Assembly: GCA_913774955.1 (NCBI GenBank)
Contig: CAJYKV010000020.1
Location: forward strand, 268,043-332,042
Origin: an uncultured Acidovorax sp.
Lineage (GTDB): Bacteria > Pseudomonadota > Gammaproteobacteria > Burkholderiales > Burkholderiaceae_C
DNA length: 64,000 nucleotides
Direction: 5' to 3'
Below the pieces are notes generated by a model, which was not told where the DNA came from, ran no database searches, and saw nothing but the letters and a program-made list of their open reading frames with translations. The translations under genes and the position numbers were made by a program. Shown here in pieces: positions 28,300 to 37,618 of this stretch (its first letter is position 1; the number at the start of each line of letters is the position of its first letter).

Positions 28300-28327
28300 C
28301 GTCCACTGGGCACACGTGGTCCGCTGA

Positions 28328-29425
<1,098 letters not shown>

Positions 29426-29473
29426 TTTCCGCAGTGCTTCCCGCCGCGGCGCCCGTGCGCCGCGTGCTCCGAA

Positions 29474-29510
29474 GAAGGCCACCCTCGGGTGGCCTTCCTG
29501 CTTTTCTTTT
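29474..29510 (+). terminator. Rho-independent terminator of the ilv operon
   Basis: GAAGGCCACC (29474-29483) and GGTGGCCTTC (29488-29497) form a perfect 10-bp stem with a CTCG tetraloop. The tract CTGCTTTTCTTTT follows. It lies 49 bases after ilvC. Confidence 0.85.
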
Positions 29511-29638
29511 CCAACGAGGGCAGTGGAGCGCTCTACACTGCGGGGTTTTCCGCCTACGCCACTGGACCTTATGCCTATGAAGCCTCTCATTGAATGCGCC
29601 GCTGCGGCCTTCGCCGCCGCACCGTGCCGGGGGTGCGA

Positions 29639-30475
29639 ATGATGCAGGGCGGCAAGGATCTGCACGACACGCCGGGCGTGATGACGCGCAAGCGCCGCAA
29701 GGGCATCTACATCCTCCCCAACCTGTTCACGCTCGCGGCGCTGTTCGGCGGCTTCTACGCCATCGTGATGGCGATGAACGGCCGCTTCGATCTCGCGGCG
29801 GTCGGCGTGTTCTGCGCCATGGTGCTCGACAGCCTGGACGGGCGCGTGGCGCGCATGACCAACACCCAGAGCGCCTTCGGCGAGCAGATGGATTCGCTCT
29901 CCGACATGGTGTCCTTCGGCGCCGCGCCGGCGCTGATCGCCTATGAGTGGGCGCTCAAGGGGCTGGGGCGCTGGGGCTGGATCGCCGCCTTCGTCTACTG
30001 CGCCTGCGCGGCGCTGCGGCTCGCGCGGTTCAACGTCAACACCACCGTGGTGGACAAGCGGTACTTCCAGGGGTTGCCGTCCCCGGCGGCCGCGGCCCTG
30101 GTGGCAGGCTTCATCTGGCTCATGACGGAGCTGGGCATCGTGCGCGGCATGGACGCCTGGATGGAATGGCGGCACATCTGCTGGCTGATGTTCGCCGTCA
30201 CCCTTTATGCGGGCCTGACGATGGTCACCAACGTGCCGTTCTACAGCTTCAAGGACATCCAGATGAAGCGCAGCGTGCCGTTCGCCACGATCGTGCTCAT
30301 CGCCCTGGGCATCGCCGTGGTCAACATCCATCCGCCGACGGTTCTTTTCAGCGTGTTCGTGCTGTATGGCCTCAGCGGCTACGGCGTCTACGCCTGGCGC
30401 AAGGCCAAGGGCCAGCACAGCAGCGTCATCAGCACTTCCACGGACGAGCCGGACGAGCGCGGCCTGCATAAGTGA
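29639..30475 (+). CDS. pssA: CDP-diacylglycerol-serine O-phosphatidyltransferase
   Basis: An integral membrane enzyme making phosphatidylserine, precursor of phosphatidylethanolamine. The CDP-alcohol phosphatidyltransferase signature DG-x2-AR-x8-G-x3-D-x3-D is complete (DGRVARM, then FGEQMDSLSDMVSFG). About seven hydrophobic helices follow, and the C-terminus is hydrophilic (STDEPDERGLHK). Translation could start at 29594, 29639 or 29642. I choose 29639, where the ATG overlaps the stop of a short upstream frame (29571-29642) by ATGA. The phosphatidylserine decarboxylase gene often found before pssA in related bacteria is absent here. Confidence 0.92.
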   Translation: MMQGGKDLHDTPGVMTRKRRKGIYILPNLFTLAALFGGFYAIVMAMNGRFDLAAVGVFCAMVLDSLDGRVARMTNTQSAFGEQMDSLSDMVSFGAAPALIAYEWALKGLGRWGWIAAFVYCACAALRLARFNVNTTVVDKRYFQGLPSPAAAALVAGFIWLMTELGIVRGMDAWMEWRHICWLMFAVTLYAGLTMVTNVPFYSFKDIQMKRSVPFATIVLIALGIAVVNIHPPTVLFSVFVLYGLSGYGVYAWRKAKGQHSSVISTSTDEPDERGLHK

Positions 30476-30558
30476 GGGCAGGGCTGGCGCGCAGGAAGGC
30501 TGTGCTACATTGCCCCGCCCTGCGCCCGCTACTGCCGGGGGCACGCGCGGCTGCCCCA

Positions 30559-30672
30559 AGAGCGGCTAACACGACCCAGCGAAGCGGTTCTGGCTAGGCG
30601 CCGAATCGCAGGCAGTACGAGCAGTACGACAAGATTCGGCAACGACGCCAGAAGGGGCGTGTCAGCCGCTCT
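30559..30672 (+). repeat. Structured repeat in the leuA leader, complete copy
   Basis: Three nested stems: outer AGAGCGGCTAACACG (30559-30573) with CGTGTCAGCCGCTCT (30658-30672), one mismatch; middle TTCTGGC (30588-30594) with GCCAGAA (30647-30653); inner GCCGAATC (30600-30607) with GATTCGGC (30633-30640). The terminal loop holds two AGTACGA units. The 73-base core (30568-30640) matches 46658-46730 at 67 positions, with one compensatory pair change. It ends 20 bases before the leuA ATG. Confidence 0.7.
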
Positions 30673-30692
30673 AAGAACCACAGGAGCACACG

Positions 30693-32231
30693 ATGGCAGA
30701 TAAGCTGATCATTTTCGACACCACCCTGCGCGACGGCGAACAGTCGCCCGGCGCCTCGATGACGCGGGACGAGAAACTGCGCATCGCCCGGCAGCTCGAG
30801 CGGCTGAAGGTGGATGTGATCGAAGCGGGCTTCGCGGCCAGCTCGAACGGCGACTTCGAGGCCGTGCAGTCCATCGCCCAGGCGATCAAGGATTCGACGG
30901 TCTGCTCGCTCTCGCGCGCCAACGACCGCGACATCGCGCGCGCCGCCGAGGCGCTGAAGGACGCGCAGAGCGCGCGCATCCACACCTTCATCGCCACCAG
31001 CCCGCTGCACATGGAGAAGAAGCTCCGCATGACGCCGGAGCAGGTGCTGGAGCAGGCCAGGCAGTCCGTGCGCTTCGCGCGCAACCTGGTGGGCGACATC
31101 GAATTCAGCCCCGAGGACGGCTACCGCAGTGAGCCCGACTTCCTCTGCCGCGTGCTGGAGGCCGTGATCGCCGAGGGTGCGACCACGATCAACGTGCCCG
31201 ACACCGTGGGCTACGCCGTGCCCGAGCTGTACGGCCACTTCATCAAGACGCTGCGCGAGCGCATTCCGAACAGCGACAAGGCCGTGTGGTCCGTGCATTG
31301 CCACAACGACCTGGGCATGGCCGTGGCCAATTCGCTGGCCGGCGTGAAGATCGGCGGCGCGCGGCAGGTGGAATGCACCATCAACGGCCTGGGCGAGCGC
31401 GCGGGCAACTGCTCGCTGGAGGAAATCGTCATGGCCGTGAAGACGCGCCGCGACTATTTCGGGCTGGAGCTGGGCATCGACACCCAGCACATCGTCGCCG
31501 CCAGCCGCATGGTCAGCCAGACCACCGGCTTCGTCGTGCAGCCGAACAAGGCGGTGGTGGGCGCCAATGCGTTCGCCCACGCGAGCGGCATCCACCAGGA
31601 CGGCGTGCTCAAGGCGCGCGATACCTACGAGATCATGCGCGCCGAGGACGTGGGCTGGACGGCCAACAAGATCGTGCTCGGCAAGCTGAGCGGCCGCAAT
31701 GCCTTCAAGCAGCGCCTGCAGGACCTGGGCGTGCAGCTGGAGAGCGAGGCGGAGGTGAACGCGGCCTTCCTGCGCTTCAAGGAACTGGCCGATCGCAAGA
31801 GCGAGATCTTCGACGAGGACATCCTCGCGCTGGTCAGCGGCGAATCGGCGGCCGGGGAGGACGAGCGCTACGGCTTCGTATCACTCGCGCAGCGCAGCGA
31901 GACGGGCGAGCGCCCCCATGCCACGGTCGTTTTCACGGTGGATGGCAAGGAAGTGCATGGCAACTCGGACGGCAACGGTCCGGTCGATGCTTCGCTCAAG
32001 GCCATCGAATCGCACGTGCGCAGCGGCGCGGAGATGGTGCTCTACTCGGTGAACGCGATCAGCGGATCGACGGAGAGCCAGGGCGAGGTGACGGTGCGCC
32101 TGCAGAACAGCGGCCGTGTGGTGAACGGCGTGGGTGCCGATCCGGACATCGTCGTCGCGTCAGCCAAAGCGTACCTCAGTGCGTTGAACAAGCTGCAAAG
32201 CAAGGCCGACCGCGTGGCCGCCCAGGGCTGA
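30693..32231 (+). CDS. leuA: 2-isopropylmalate synthase
   Basis: A 512-residue enzyme condensing acetyl-CoA with 2-oxoisovalerate in the first leucine-specific step. The catalytic barrel (residues about 1-280) has [16 protein letters not shown] and the metal-binding [31 protein letters not shown] and [12 protein letters not shown] follow. The C-terminal regulatory domain (from about 390) should bind leucine. The length and layout are those of the common bacterial LeuA1 type. CAGGAG precedes the ATG. The leader contains a strongly folded repeat that could affect expression. Confidence 0.97.
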   Translation: MADKLIIFDTTLRDGEQSPGASMTRDEKLRIARQLERLKVDVIEAGFAASSNGDFEAVQSIAQAIKDSTVCSLSRANDRDIARAAEALKDAQSARIHTFIATSPLHMEKKLRMTPEQVLEQARQSVRFARNLVGDIEFSPEDGYRSEPDFLCRVLEAVIAEGATTINVPDTVGYAVPELYGHFIKTLRERIPNSDKAVWSVHCHNDLGMAVANSLAGVKIGGARQVECTINGLGERAGNCSLEEIVMAVKTRRDYFGLELGIDTQHIVAASRMVSQTTGFVVQPNKAVVGANAFAHASGIHQDGVLKARDTYEIMRAEDVGWTANKIVLGKLSGRNAFKQRLQDLGVQLESEAEVNAAFLRFKELADRKSEIFDEDILALVSGESAAGEDERYGFVSLAQRSETGERPHATVVFTVDGKEVHGNSDGNGPVDASLKAIESHVRSGAEMVLYSVNAISGSTESQGEVTVRLQNSGRVVNGVGADPDIVVASAKAYLSALNKLQSKADRVAAQG

Positions 32232-32307
32232 CGGTAGGAGTTGCACGGAAAACCCCGTGCGGCTTCCGGTAATTCCCCTGTGATCGTGTCGGCACATGCC
32301 GGCACGC

Positions 32308-32336
32308 TGGCAGCGTGCGAAGTGCTTACTTATAAT
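32308..32336 (+). promoter_or_regulatory. Promoter candidate upstream of the pbpG-like gene
   Basis: TATAAT (32331-32336) is a perfect -10 hexamer. TGGCAG at 32308-32313, 17 bases upstream, is a weak -35. The inverted repeat GCACGCT-GGC-AGCGTGC (32302-32318) overlaps the -35 and may be an operator. Transcription would start near 32343, directly before a terminator. Confidence 0.45.
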
Positions 32337-32356
32337 TGAGTCTCTTCATTGAGAAG

Positions 32357-32391
32357 GTCGCGCAAGATATTGATCTTGCGCGACTTTTTTT
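32357..32391 (+). terminator. Strong Rho-independent terminator
   Basis: GTCGCGCAAGA (32357-32367) and TCTTGCGCGAC (32374-32384) form a perfect 11-bp stem with a 6-base loop. Seven Ts follow. It is 126 bases after leuA and 47 bases before the next start codon, so it ends leuA transcripts and would also attenuate any transcript from the TATAAT promoter just upstream. Confidence 0.85.
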
Positions 32392-32437
32392 GTGTAAGTA
32401 CACTCTCTCACACATTTTCTGCCGCTTGGAGCACCCG

Positions 32438-33544
32438 ATGCTAGAACGCCGCCGTCCCGTCCCCCGGCTCATCCACGCACTGGCTTTCTGTGCGTTGAGC
32501 ATTGCGCTGGCGGCGCCCGGGGCGCACGCGGCCGAGCGCAAGAGCGCGGGAGCGAAGAAGCCGGCAGCGGCCAGCGCGAAGCAGCAGCGCAGCGCGGCAC
32601 GTTCGACCAAGGCCGTGCCGCGCAAGGCGGTGGCCCGGGTCAAGGTCACGCGGTCGGTGGCGGCGAGCGCCAAGCTCGCTCCACGCGTGGCGGCCATCGT
32701 GCCCGAGCGCCAGTCCTTCGGCCAGGTCGCCGGCCTGCACGCGGCCACCGATCCGCTCGACCTGAAATCCAGCGTCGCGCTCGTCATCGACCAGGACACC
32801 CACGAGGTGCTGCTCAGCAAGAACGACCACGCGGTGCTGCCGATCGCTTCGCTGACCAAGCTCATGACGGGCCTGCTCATCTCGCAGGCCAAGTTGCCGA
32901 TGGACGAGGCCATCACGATCACGCAGGACGACGTCGACACCGAGAAATTCAGCAGCTCGCGCCTGGCCGTGGGCACCACGCTCACGCGCGGCGAGATGCT
33001 GCACCTGGCGCTCATGTCCAGCGAGAACCGGGCGGCGCATGCGCTCGGCCGCACCTTCCCCGGCGGGCTCGCCGTGTTCGTGGAGCATATGAACGCCAAG
33101 GCCAAGCTGCTCGGCATGACGGATACGCGCTACGTGGAGCCCACGGGTCTCTCCAGCCGCAACCAGTCGAGCGCGCGCGATCTCGCCACGCTGGTCAACG
33201 TGGCGCATTCCGATCCGCTGCTGCGCGAGCTCACCACCTCGCCCGGCTATGAGGTGGCCATCGGCCGCCGCACGCTGCACTACAACAACACCAACCGCCT
33301 GGTGAAGAACCCCGCCTGGGAGATCGGCCTGCAGAAGACGGGCTACATCTCCGAGGCCGGCCGCTGCCTCGTCATGCAGGCGCACGTCGCCGGCCGCAAG
33401 CTCATCATGGTGTTCCTGGATTCGGCCGGCAAGTTCAGCCGCCTGGGTGACGCCGAGCGGGTGCGCAACTGGGTCGAGAAGCTGCCGTCGCTGGGCGCGC
33501 CCGGCACCCTGCACGCCGGCGGCGGCGTGGCCAAGCTCGACTGA
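32438..33544 (+). CDS. pbpG: D-alanyl-D-alanine endopeptidase/carboxypeptidase (PBP7-like)
   Basis: A 368-residue low-molecular-mass penicillin-binding protein that trims or opens peptide cross-links in periplasmic peptidoglycan. The signal peptide ends PGAHAAE (residue about 28). A Lys/Ala-rich linker of about 60 residues follows. The active-site SLTK (Ser138, Lys141), SEN triad motif and KTG (QKTGYISEAG) are present. ATG 32438 is chosen because it gives a proper signal peptide. PBP7 endopeptidase and DacA-type carboxypeptidase share this fold; the short C-terminus lacks a membrane anchor and fits PBP7. Confidence 0.9.
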   Translation: MLERRRPVPRLIHALAFCALSIALAAPGAHAAERKSAGAKKPAAASAKQQRSAARSTKAVPRKAVARVKVTRSVAASAKLAPRVAAIVPERQSFGQVAGLHAATDPLDLKSSVALVIDQDTHEVLLSKNDHAVLPIASLTKLMTGLLISQAKLPMDEAITITQDDVDTEKFSSSRLAVGTTLTRGEMLHLALMSSENRAAHALGRTFPGGLAVFVEHMNAKAKLLGMTDTRYVEPTGLSSRNQSSARDLATLVNVAHSDPLLRELTTSPGYEVAIGRRTLHYNNTNRLVKNPAWEIGLQKTGYISEAGRCLVMQAHVAGRKLIMVFLDSAGKFSRLGDAERVRNWVEKLPSLGAPGTLHAGGGVAKLD

Positions 33545-33703
33545 GCAGCCGGCTCCCGCAGGAATCCGATGGGCCATGTACCGCGAGGTGCATGGCCCGA
33601 ATGGTGGGGGGAAAGATCGCCGGAGCGGTGTACAGCGGAGCGCTGCCGAAGGGCCGCCGCGCCGTCACGCCGTGCGCGCGAGGGCTGCCTGCGCTGCTAT
33701 TGC

Positions 33704-34522
33704 CTACCGGTGCGGATGCCCGGCTTCAGCGTCTTTTGCGGCCCTGGCGCGGTGATAGCCGAGGGCCATGGAGATTTCTTCCGCGGTGGCCTGCAGCTTG
33801 GGCAGCCAGCTTTCGTCCAGCCGGTCCGCGGGGGCGGAGATGGAAAGACCCGCCACGAGCTGGGCCTGGTCGTCGTACACGCCAGCCGCCATGCAGCGCA
33901 CGCCGAGTTCGAGTTCCTCGTTGTCGCGCGCGATGCCGTACTGGCGGGCCTGGCCCAGTTCACGCTCCAGCACGGGCAGTTGGGTGATGCTGTTGCGGGT
34001 GTGCCCCGCCAGCCCGGTGCGCATCGCGTAGGCGCGCACGCGCTGCGGGTCGTCCGCCGCGAGGAACAGCTTGCCGGTGGAGGTCAGGTGCAGCGGGGCC
34101 CGGCCGCCGATGGCGCGCACCACCTGCATGCCGGAGCGCTCGCTGTAGGCGCGCTCCACATAGACGATCTCGTCGCCCTGGCGCATGCTGAGGTTGACGG
34201 GCTGCTGGGTGAGCTTGTGCAGGCCGCGCATCGGGAGCAGGGCCGCGTCGCGCACGCTCAGCCGGGCCTTGACGAGGTTGCCGAGCTCCAGCAGCCGCAT
34301 GCCGAGCCGGTAACTGCCCGACTCGGGCCGGTCCACGAACCGGCCGAGGGTGAGGTCGTTGAGGATGCGATGGGCCGTGGAGGGATGCAGCCCCGTCTTC
34401 TCGCTGATCTCCTTGAGCGGAATGGCTTCCTCCCGCGAGGCGAGCACGTCGATGAGGGTGAACATGCGCTCCAGCACCTGCACGCTGGGTTTGGAAGAGG
34501 CGCCTGCGTCGTCTTTTTTCAT
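33704..34522 (-). CDS. IclR-family transcriptional regulator
   Basis: A 272-residue regulator. The winged helix-turn-helix (residues about 14-75) includes VLERMFTLIDVLASREEAIP and LKEISEKTGLHPSTAHRILN. The effector-binding domain (about 90-255) includes MRQGDEIVYVERAYSE, HLTSTGKLFLAADD, and the conserved late motif ELGVRCMAAGVYDDQAQLVA. It is not beside an obvious catabolic operon, so its targets are unknown. The start is taken at ATG 34522 (MKKDDAG). The 159 bp between its stop and pbpG hold no recognised element. Confidence 0.9.
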   Translation of the reverse strand: MKKDDAGASSKPSVQVLERMFTLIDVLASREEAIPLKEISEKTGLHPSTAHRILNDLTLGRFVDRPESGSYRLGMRLLELGNLVKARLSVRDAALLPMRGLHKLTQQPVNLSMRQGDEIVYVERAYSERSGMQVVRAIGGRAPLHLTSTGKLFLAADDPQRVRAYAMRTGLAGHTRNSITQLPVLERELGQARQYGIARDNEELELGVRCMAAGVYDDQAQLVAGLSISAPADRLDESWLPKLQATAEEISMALGYHRARAAKDAEAGHPHR

Positions 34523-34589
34523 GGTTCTCGGCCAAGGCAATATTCCATAATTTTATCTTATGAAACGCCAAGCCGCCGGGGCAGGCGCG

Positions 34590-35330
34590 TCAGGGGCCGG
34601 CGCGCCGCCACTCGCCATCGATGCGCAGTTCGTGGGGATGGAAGCGCGATTTGTAGTTCATCTTCGGGCTCTGCGCGATCCAGTAGCCCAGATAGACGTG
34701 CGGCAGGCCGAGGCTGCGCGCCTGCGCGATCTGCCAGAGCACGTTGAACGTGCCGTAGCTGGCGGCAGGGTCCGGGTCGTAGAAGGTGTAGACGGCGGAG
34801 AGGCCGTCGTCCAGCACGTCCAGGATGGAGACCATGCGCAGGGTGCCGGTCGCACCTTCCGGCGCGGGATCGCGGAACTCCACGAGGCGCGAGTTGACGC
34901 GGCTCTGCAGCAGGAACTGCGTGTACTGGTCGATGCTGTCGTGGTCCATGCCGCCGCCGGAATGGCGCTCGCGCTGGTAGTGCAGGTAGAGCTGGTAGTG
35001 TTCCGGCTCGTAGCCCAGGCGCAGCACGCGGGTCTGCAGCGTGGCATGCCGCTTCCAGGCGCGGCGCTGGCTGCGGTCGGGTGTGAAGGACTGGGCGAGC
35101 ACGCGCAGCGGCGTGCAGGCCTGGCAGCCGTCGCAGTAGGGCCGGTAGGTGAACATGCCGCTGCGGCGGAAGCCCCGCGCCACGAGGTCGGAGTAGACAT
35201 CGCTGCGGATCAGGTGGCTGGGCGTGGCGACCTGGGAGCGCGCCTGCCGCTCCGGCAGGTAGCTGCACGGATACGGCGCGGTGGCATAGAACTGCAGCGT
35301 CTGCAGCGGAAGGTCGTTGAGCTGCGTCAT
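34590..35330 (-). CDS. bpt: Aspartate/glutamate leucyltransferase (Bpt)
   Basis: A 246-residue aminoacyl-tRNA-protein transferase of the arginyltransferase family. Bacterial Bpt adds leucine from Leu-tRNA to N-terminal Asp or Glu, making an N-degron for ClpAP through ClpS. Conserved N-terminal cysteines are in APYPCSYL and [13 protein letters not shown]. The GNAT-like catalytic half includes [20 protein letters not shown] and [17 protein letters not shown]. The start overlaps the aat stop by ATGA, so the two N-degron enzymes are translated together. Confidence 0.95.
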   Translation of the reverse strand: MTQLNDLPLQTLQFYATAPYPCSYLPERQARSQVATPSHLIRSDVYSDLVARGFRRSGMFTYRPYCDGCQACTPLRVLAQSFTPDRSQRRAWKRHATLQTRVLRLGYEPEHYQLYLHYQRERHSGGGMDHDSIDQYTQFLLQSRVNSRLVEFRDPAPEGATGTLRMVSILDVLDDGLSAVYTFYDPDPAASYGTFNVLWQIAQARSLGLPHVYLGYWIAQSPKMNYKSRFHPHELRIDGEWRRAGP

Positions 35331-36121
35331 TCCGTTCGGGAGGAGGGGGCCAGCAACGCGTCCCAGTATACGGATTCGAACCGCCAGGTGATCGGCGGGA
35401 GGTCGCGCGCGGCCTCCAGCCCGTGCAGAAAGTCGGCCCGCGGGATTTCGCGCGCGCCGAGCGACGCCAGGTGCGCGGTGTTCTGCTGGCAGTCGATCCA
35501 GCCGGCGCCCTGGGCGCGGCAGAGGCAGACCAGGGCCGCCAGCGCGATCTTCGAGGCGTCGGTGGCGCGGGCGAACATCGATTCGCCGAAGACCGCCCGG
35601 CCGATGCCGATGCAGTAGAGGCCCCCGAGCCGCTGCCCGTCCTTCCAGGTCTCGATGCTGTGGGCGTAGCCCGCCTTGTGGAAGGCCTCGTAGGCGGCGA
35701 TCATCTCCGGGAGGATCCAGGTGCCGTGCTGGCCGTTGCGCGGTGCGCGGGCGCAGGCGCGGATGACGGCGGAGAAATCGTGGTCCACGCGGATCTCGCA
35801 GTCCGGGGCATCGCGGAATTTCTGCACGGTGCGGCGCAGCGAGCGGTGCAGGCGGAAGTCCTGCACGGAGAGCACCATGCGCGGGTCGGGGCTCCACCAG
35901 AGGGTGGGCTGTCCGTCGCTGTACCAGGGGAAGATGCCGCCGCCGTAGGCACGCAGCAGCGTCTCGACGTTCAACGCACCGCCCGCGGCGAGCAGCCCGG
36001 GGGCGGGATCGTCCGCACCCCAGGCCCGTTCGGCGGGCGGGAACGGGTCGGCGGGTTCGAGCCAGGTGAGCGGCGCGGGCTGGTGCATGGGGCGGGGCGG
36101 ATCGTGTGATGGGGGCGACAT
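35327..36121 (-). CDS. aat: Leucyl/phenylalanyl-tRNA-protein transferase
   Basis: The enzyme transferring Leu or Phe to N-terminal Arg or Lys of proteins, marking them for ClpS/ClpAP. Conserved stretches are [47 protein letters not shown] and [20 protein letters not shown], then [17 protein letters not shown]. Length is 264 from ATG 36121; ATG 36088 (MHQPAPLTW) gives 253 and is nearly as likely, since neither has a strong ribosome-binding site. It forms an operon with bpt, so secondary and tertiary destabilising residues are handled by one transcript. Confidence 0.93.
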   Translation of the reverse strand: MSPPSHDPPRPMHQPAPLTWLEPADPFPPAERAWGADDPAPGLLAAGGALNVETLLRAYGGGIFPWYSDGQPTLWWSPDPRMVLSVQDFRLHRSLRRTVQKFRDAPDCEIRVDHDFSAVIRACARAPRNGQHGTWILPEMIAAYEAFHKAGYAHSIETWKDGQRLGGLYCIGIGRAVFGESMFARATDASKIALAALVCLCRAQGAGWIDCQQNTAHLASLGAREIPRADFLHGLEAARDLPPITWRFESVYWDALLAPSSRTE

Positions 36122-36200
36122 GCCTGGATACGGCCCGGCAGCCGGGCTCGGGGCGTGCAGGTACGCGGCAATGCCGCATTGTGCGTCGCGCAGAAAACAA

Positions 36201-36227
36201 AAAGGCCACCCTTGTGGGGTGGCCTTT
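36201..36227 (-). terminator. Rho-independent terminator of the tRNA-Asn unit
   Basis: AAAGGCCACCC (36201-36211) and GGGTGGCCTTT (36217-36227) form a perfect 11-bp stem with a 5-base loop. On the minus strand it is followed by TTGTTTT. It lies five bases after the CCA end of the second tRNA. Confidence 0.8.
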
Positions 36228-36232
36228 GATTT

Positions 36233-36308
36233 TGGCTCCTCGACCTGGGCTCGAACCAGGGACCTACGGATTAACAGTCCGGCGCTCTACCGACTGAGCT
36301 ATCGAGGA
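36233..36308 (-). tRNA. tRNA-Asn (GTT), distal copy
   Basis: A 76-base cloverleaf on the minus strand. The acceptor stem pairs TCCTCGA with TCGAGGA, the D arm is GCTCAGTCGGTAGAGC, the anticodon loop CTGTTAA gives GTT, the T arm is CCTGG-TTCGAGC-CCAGG, and CCA is encoded. It is identical to the copy at 36368-36443 and ends just before a terminator. Confidence 0.97.
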
Positions 36309-36367
36309 ATATCTTTGAATTGTGCTGCGCAGGCGTCGTTCGGTTGCAATGCCTGCTGGAAAACTTC

Positions 36368-36443
36368 TGGCTCCTCGACCTGGGCTCGAACCAGGGACCT
36401 ACGGATTAACAGTCCGGCGCTCTACCGACTGAGCTATCGAGGA
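36368..36443 (-). tRNA. tRNA-Asn (GTT), proximal copy
   Basis: The same 76-base tRNA as at 36233-36308, with identical arms, GTT anticodon and encoded CCA. The copies are 59 bases apart and in the same orientation, so they are probably one transcript. A minus-strand TATAAT (36460-36455) lies 12 bases upstream and is the likely -10. Confidence 0.97.
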
Positions 36444-36454
36444 ACAAGACTTAG

Positions 36455-36460
36455 ATTATA
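36455..36460 (-). promoter_or_regulatory. -10 element of the tRNA-Asn promoter
   Basis: Minus-strand TATAAT, a perfect sigma-70 -10 hexamer, lies at the distance expected for a start just before the tRNA 5' end. The AT-rich tract around it (36451-36472) contrasts with the GC-rich surroundings. No convincing -35 is visible. Confidence 0.5.
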
Positions 36461-36512
36461 TACACAAAAAAACGGCCCGCAGGCGAATTGGCACGAACGC
36501 ATTCGAAAGACG

Positions 36513-36926
36513 TCATTCCGGCCGGCGCCAGAGCCACAGGAGCACGCATGCCATGCAGGCCGACGCGCCCAGCGCCACCCACCGCGGGGCGGAACTGACG
36601 GCCAGCACCACGCCGCACAGTGCCATCATGGCGGTGGCGCTCCACTTCGCGCGGCGGCTGACGCGGCCGCCGTCGGCCCAGTTGCGCAGCATCGATCCGA
36701 AGAGCGGATGCCGCCACAGCCAGGCGTGCAGGCGCGGGGAGCTGCGCGCGGCGGCCCAGCCGGCCATCAGCACGAAGACGGTGGTGGGCAGGCCGGGCAC
36801 GAAGATGCCGACGATTCCCAGGCCCAGGCTGCATGCCGCGAACACCAGCAGCAGCCAGCGCACGGGGGCCGGCAGCGGCGCGTGCGCGGGAGGCGGAGGA
36901 ATGTGGTCCGGAAGCGGCTCGGGCAT
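36513..36926 (-). CDS. DUF454 (YbaN-like) inner-membrane protein
   Basis: A 137-residue membrane protein of the DUF454/YbaN family. The hallmark is [20 protein letters not shown] (about residues 36-55), followed by [19 protein letters not shown]. Two to four hydrophobic segments are present, at 21-56 and 100-130. Function is unknown; some relatives lie near haem or iron genes, but nothing here supports that. ATG 36926 (MPEPLPD) is used, and 36953 is possible. It is divergent from def. Confidence 0.87.
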   Translation of the reverse strand: MPEPLPDHIPPPPAHAPLPAPVRWLLLVFAACSLGLGIVGIFVPGLPTTVFVLMAGWAAARSSPRLHAWLWRHPLFGSMLRNWADGGRVSRRAKWSATAMMALCGVVLAVSSAPRWVALGASACMACVLLWLWRRPE

Positions 36927-37023
36927 CGTCCGATTGTGCCTGCGGCGCGGCATGGCGATATGCTGCGCATCCCCCATGCGGCGGGCGGCCCGGTGTGCCG
37001 CCGGCCATTCCCACGTTGTTTCC

Positions 37024-37563
37024 ATGACCATCCATTCCATCCTGAAGATGGGCGACGAGCGCCTGCTGCGCACCGCCCGGCCTGTCGACGCGTTCGGCAC
37101 CCCCGAGTTGCTGCAACTGGTAGAAGACCTGCGGGACACCATGCGCGCCGTGAATGGCGCCGGCCTCGCCGCGCCGCAGATCGGCGTGGACCTGCAGGTG
37201 GTGCTGTTCGGCTCCACCGAGCGCAATCCCCGCTACCCCGACCGGCCGCTGGTGCCGCCCACGGTGCTCGTCAACCCGTGCATCACCCCGCTGGGCGAGG
37301 AGGAAGAAGAGGACTGGGAGGGATGCCTGTCGGTGCCGGGGCTGCGCGGCATGGTGCCGCGCTGGTCGCGCATCCGCTACACGGGCTTCGACGAGCAGGG
37401 CGCGCCGATCGACCGCACGGTGGAGGGCTTCCATGCCCGCGTGGTGCAGCACGAGTGCGACCACCTGATCGGCAAGCTCTACCCGATGCGCATCCGCGAC
37501 TTCTCGCGCTTCGGCTTTACCGAGGTGCTGTTCCCGGACATCGCCGACCAGGAAGACGATTGA
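37024..37563 (+). CDS. def: Peptide deformylase
   Basis: A 179-residue metallohydrolase removing the N-formyl group from nascent proteins. All three motifs are present: [18 protein letters not shown] with the metal-binding Cys, and QHECDHLIG with two His ligands and the catalytic Glu. An acidic insert ([11 protein letters not shown]) precedes motif 2. The start at 37024 ([15 protein letters not shown]) is the usual N-terminus. It lies alone, not with fmt, so this may be one of several def genes in the genome; that cannot be judged here. Confidence 0.96.
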   Translation: MTIHSILKMGDERLLRTARPVDAFGTPELLQLVEDLRDTMRAVNGAGLAAPQIGVDLQVVLFGSTERNPRYPDRPLVPPTVLVNPCITPLGEEEEEDWEGCLSVPGLRGMVPRWSRIRYTGFDEQGAPIDRTVEGFHARVVQHECDHLIGKLYPMRIRDFSRFGFTEVLFPDIADQEDD

Positions 37564-37618
37564 GGCGCAGACGCCATCGCCATCGCCATCGCGGCTCTGG
37601 CGCCGGCTGCGGCGCGCC

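Noticed and set aside
36122..36512. Genomic island inserted at the tRNA-Asn genes
   Set aside because: The flanking genes are housekeeping (aat, DUF454, def) and there is no integrase or partial tRNA duplication; the two tRNA copies are complete.
37572..37591. CGCCAT triplicate between def and glnD
   Set aside because: Only three short units in GC-rich intergenic DNA between converging genes; no likely regulatory consequence.
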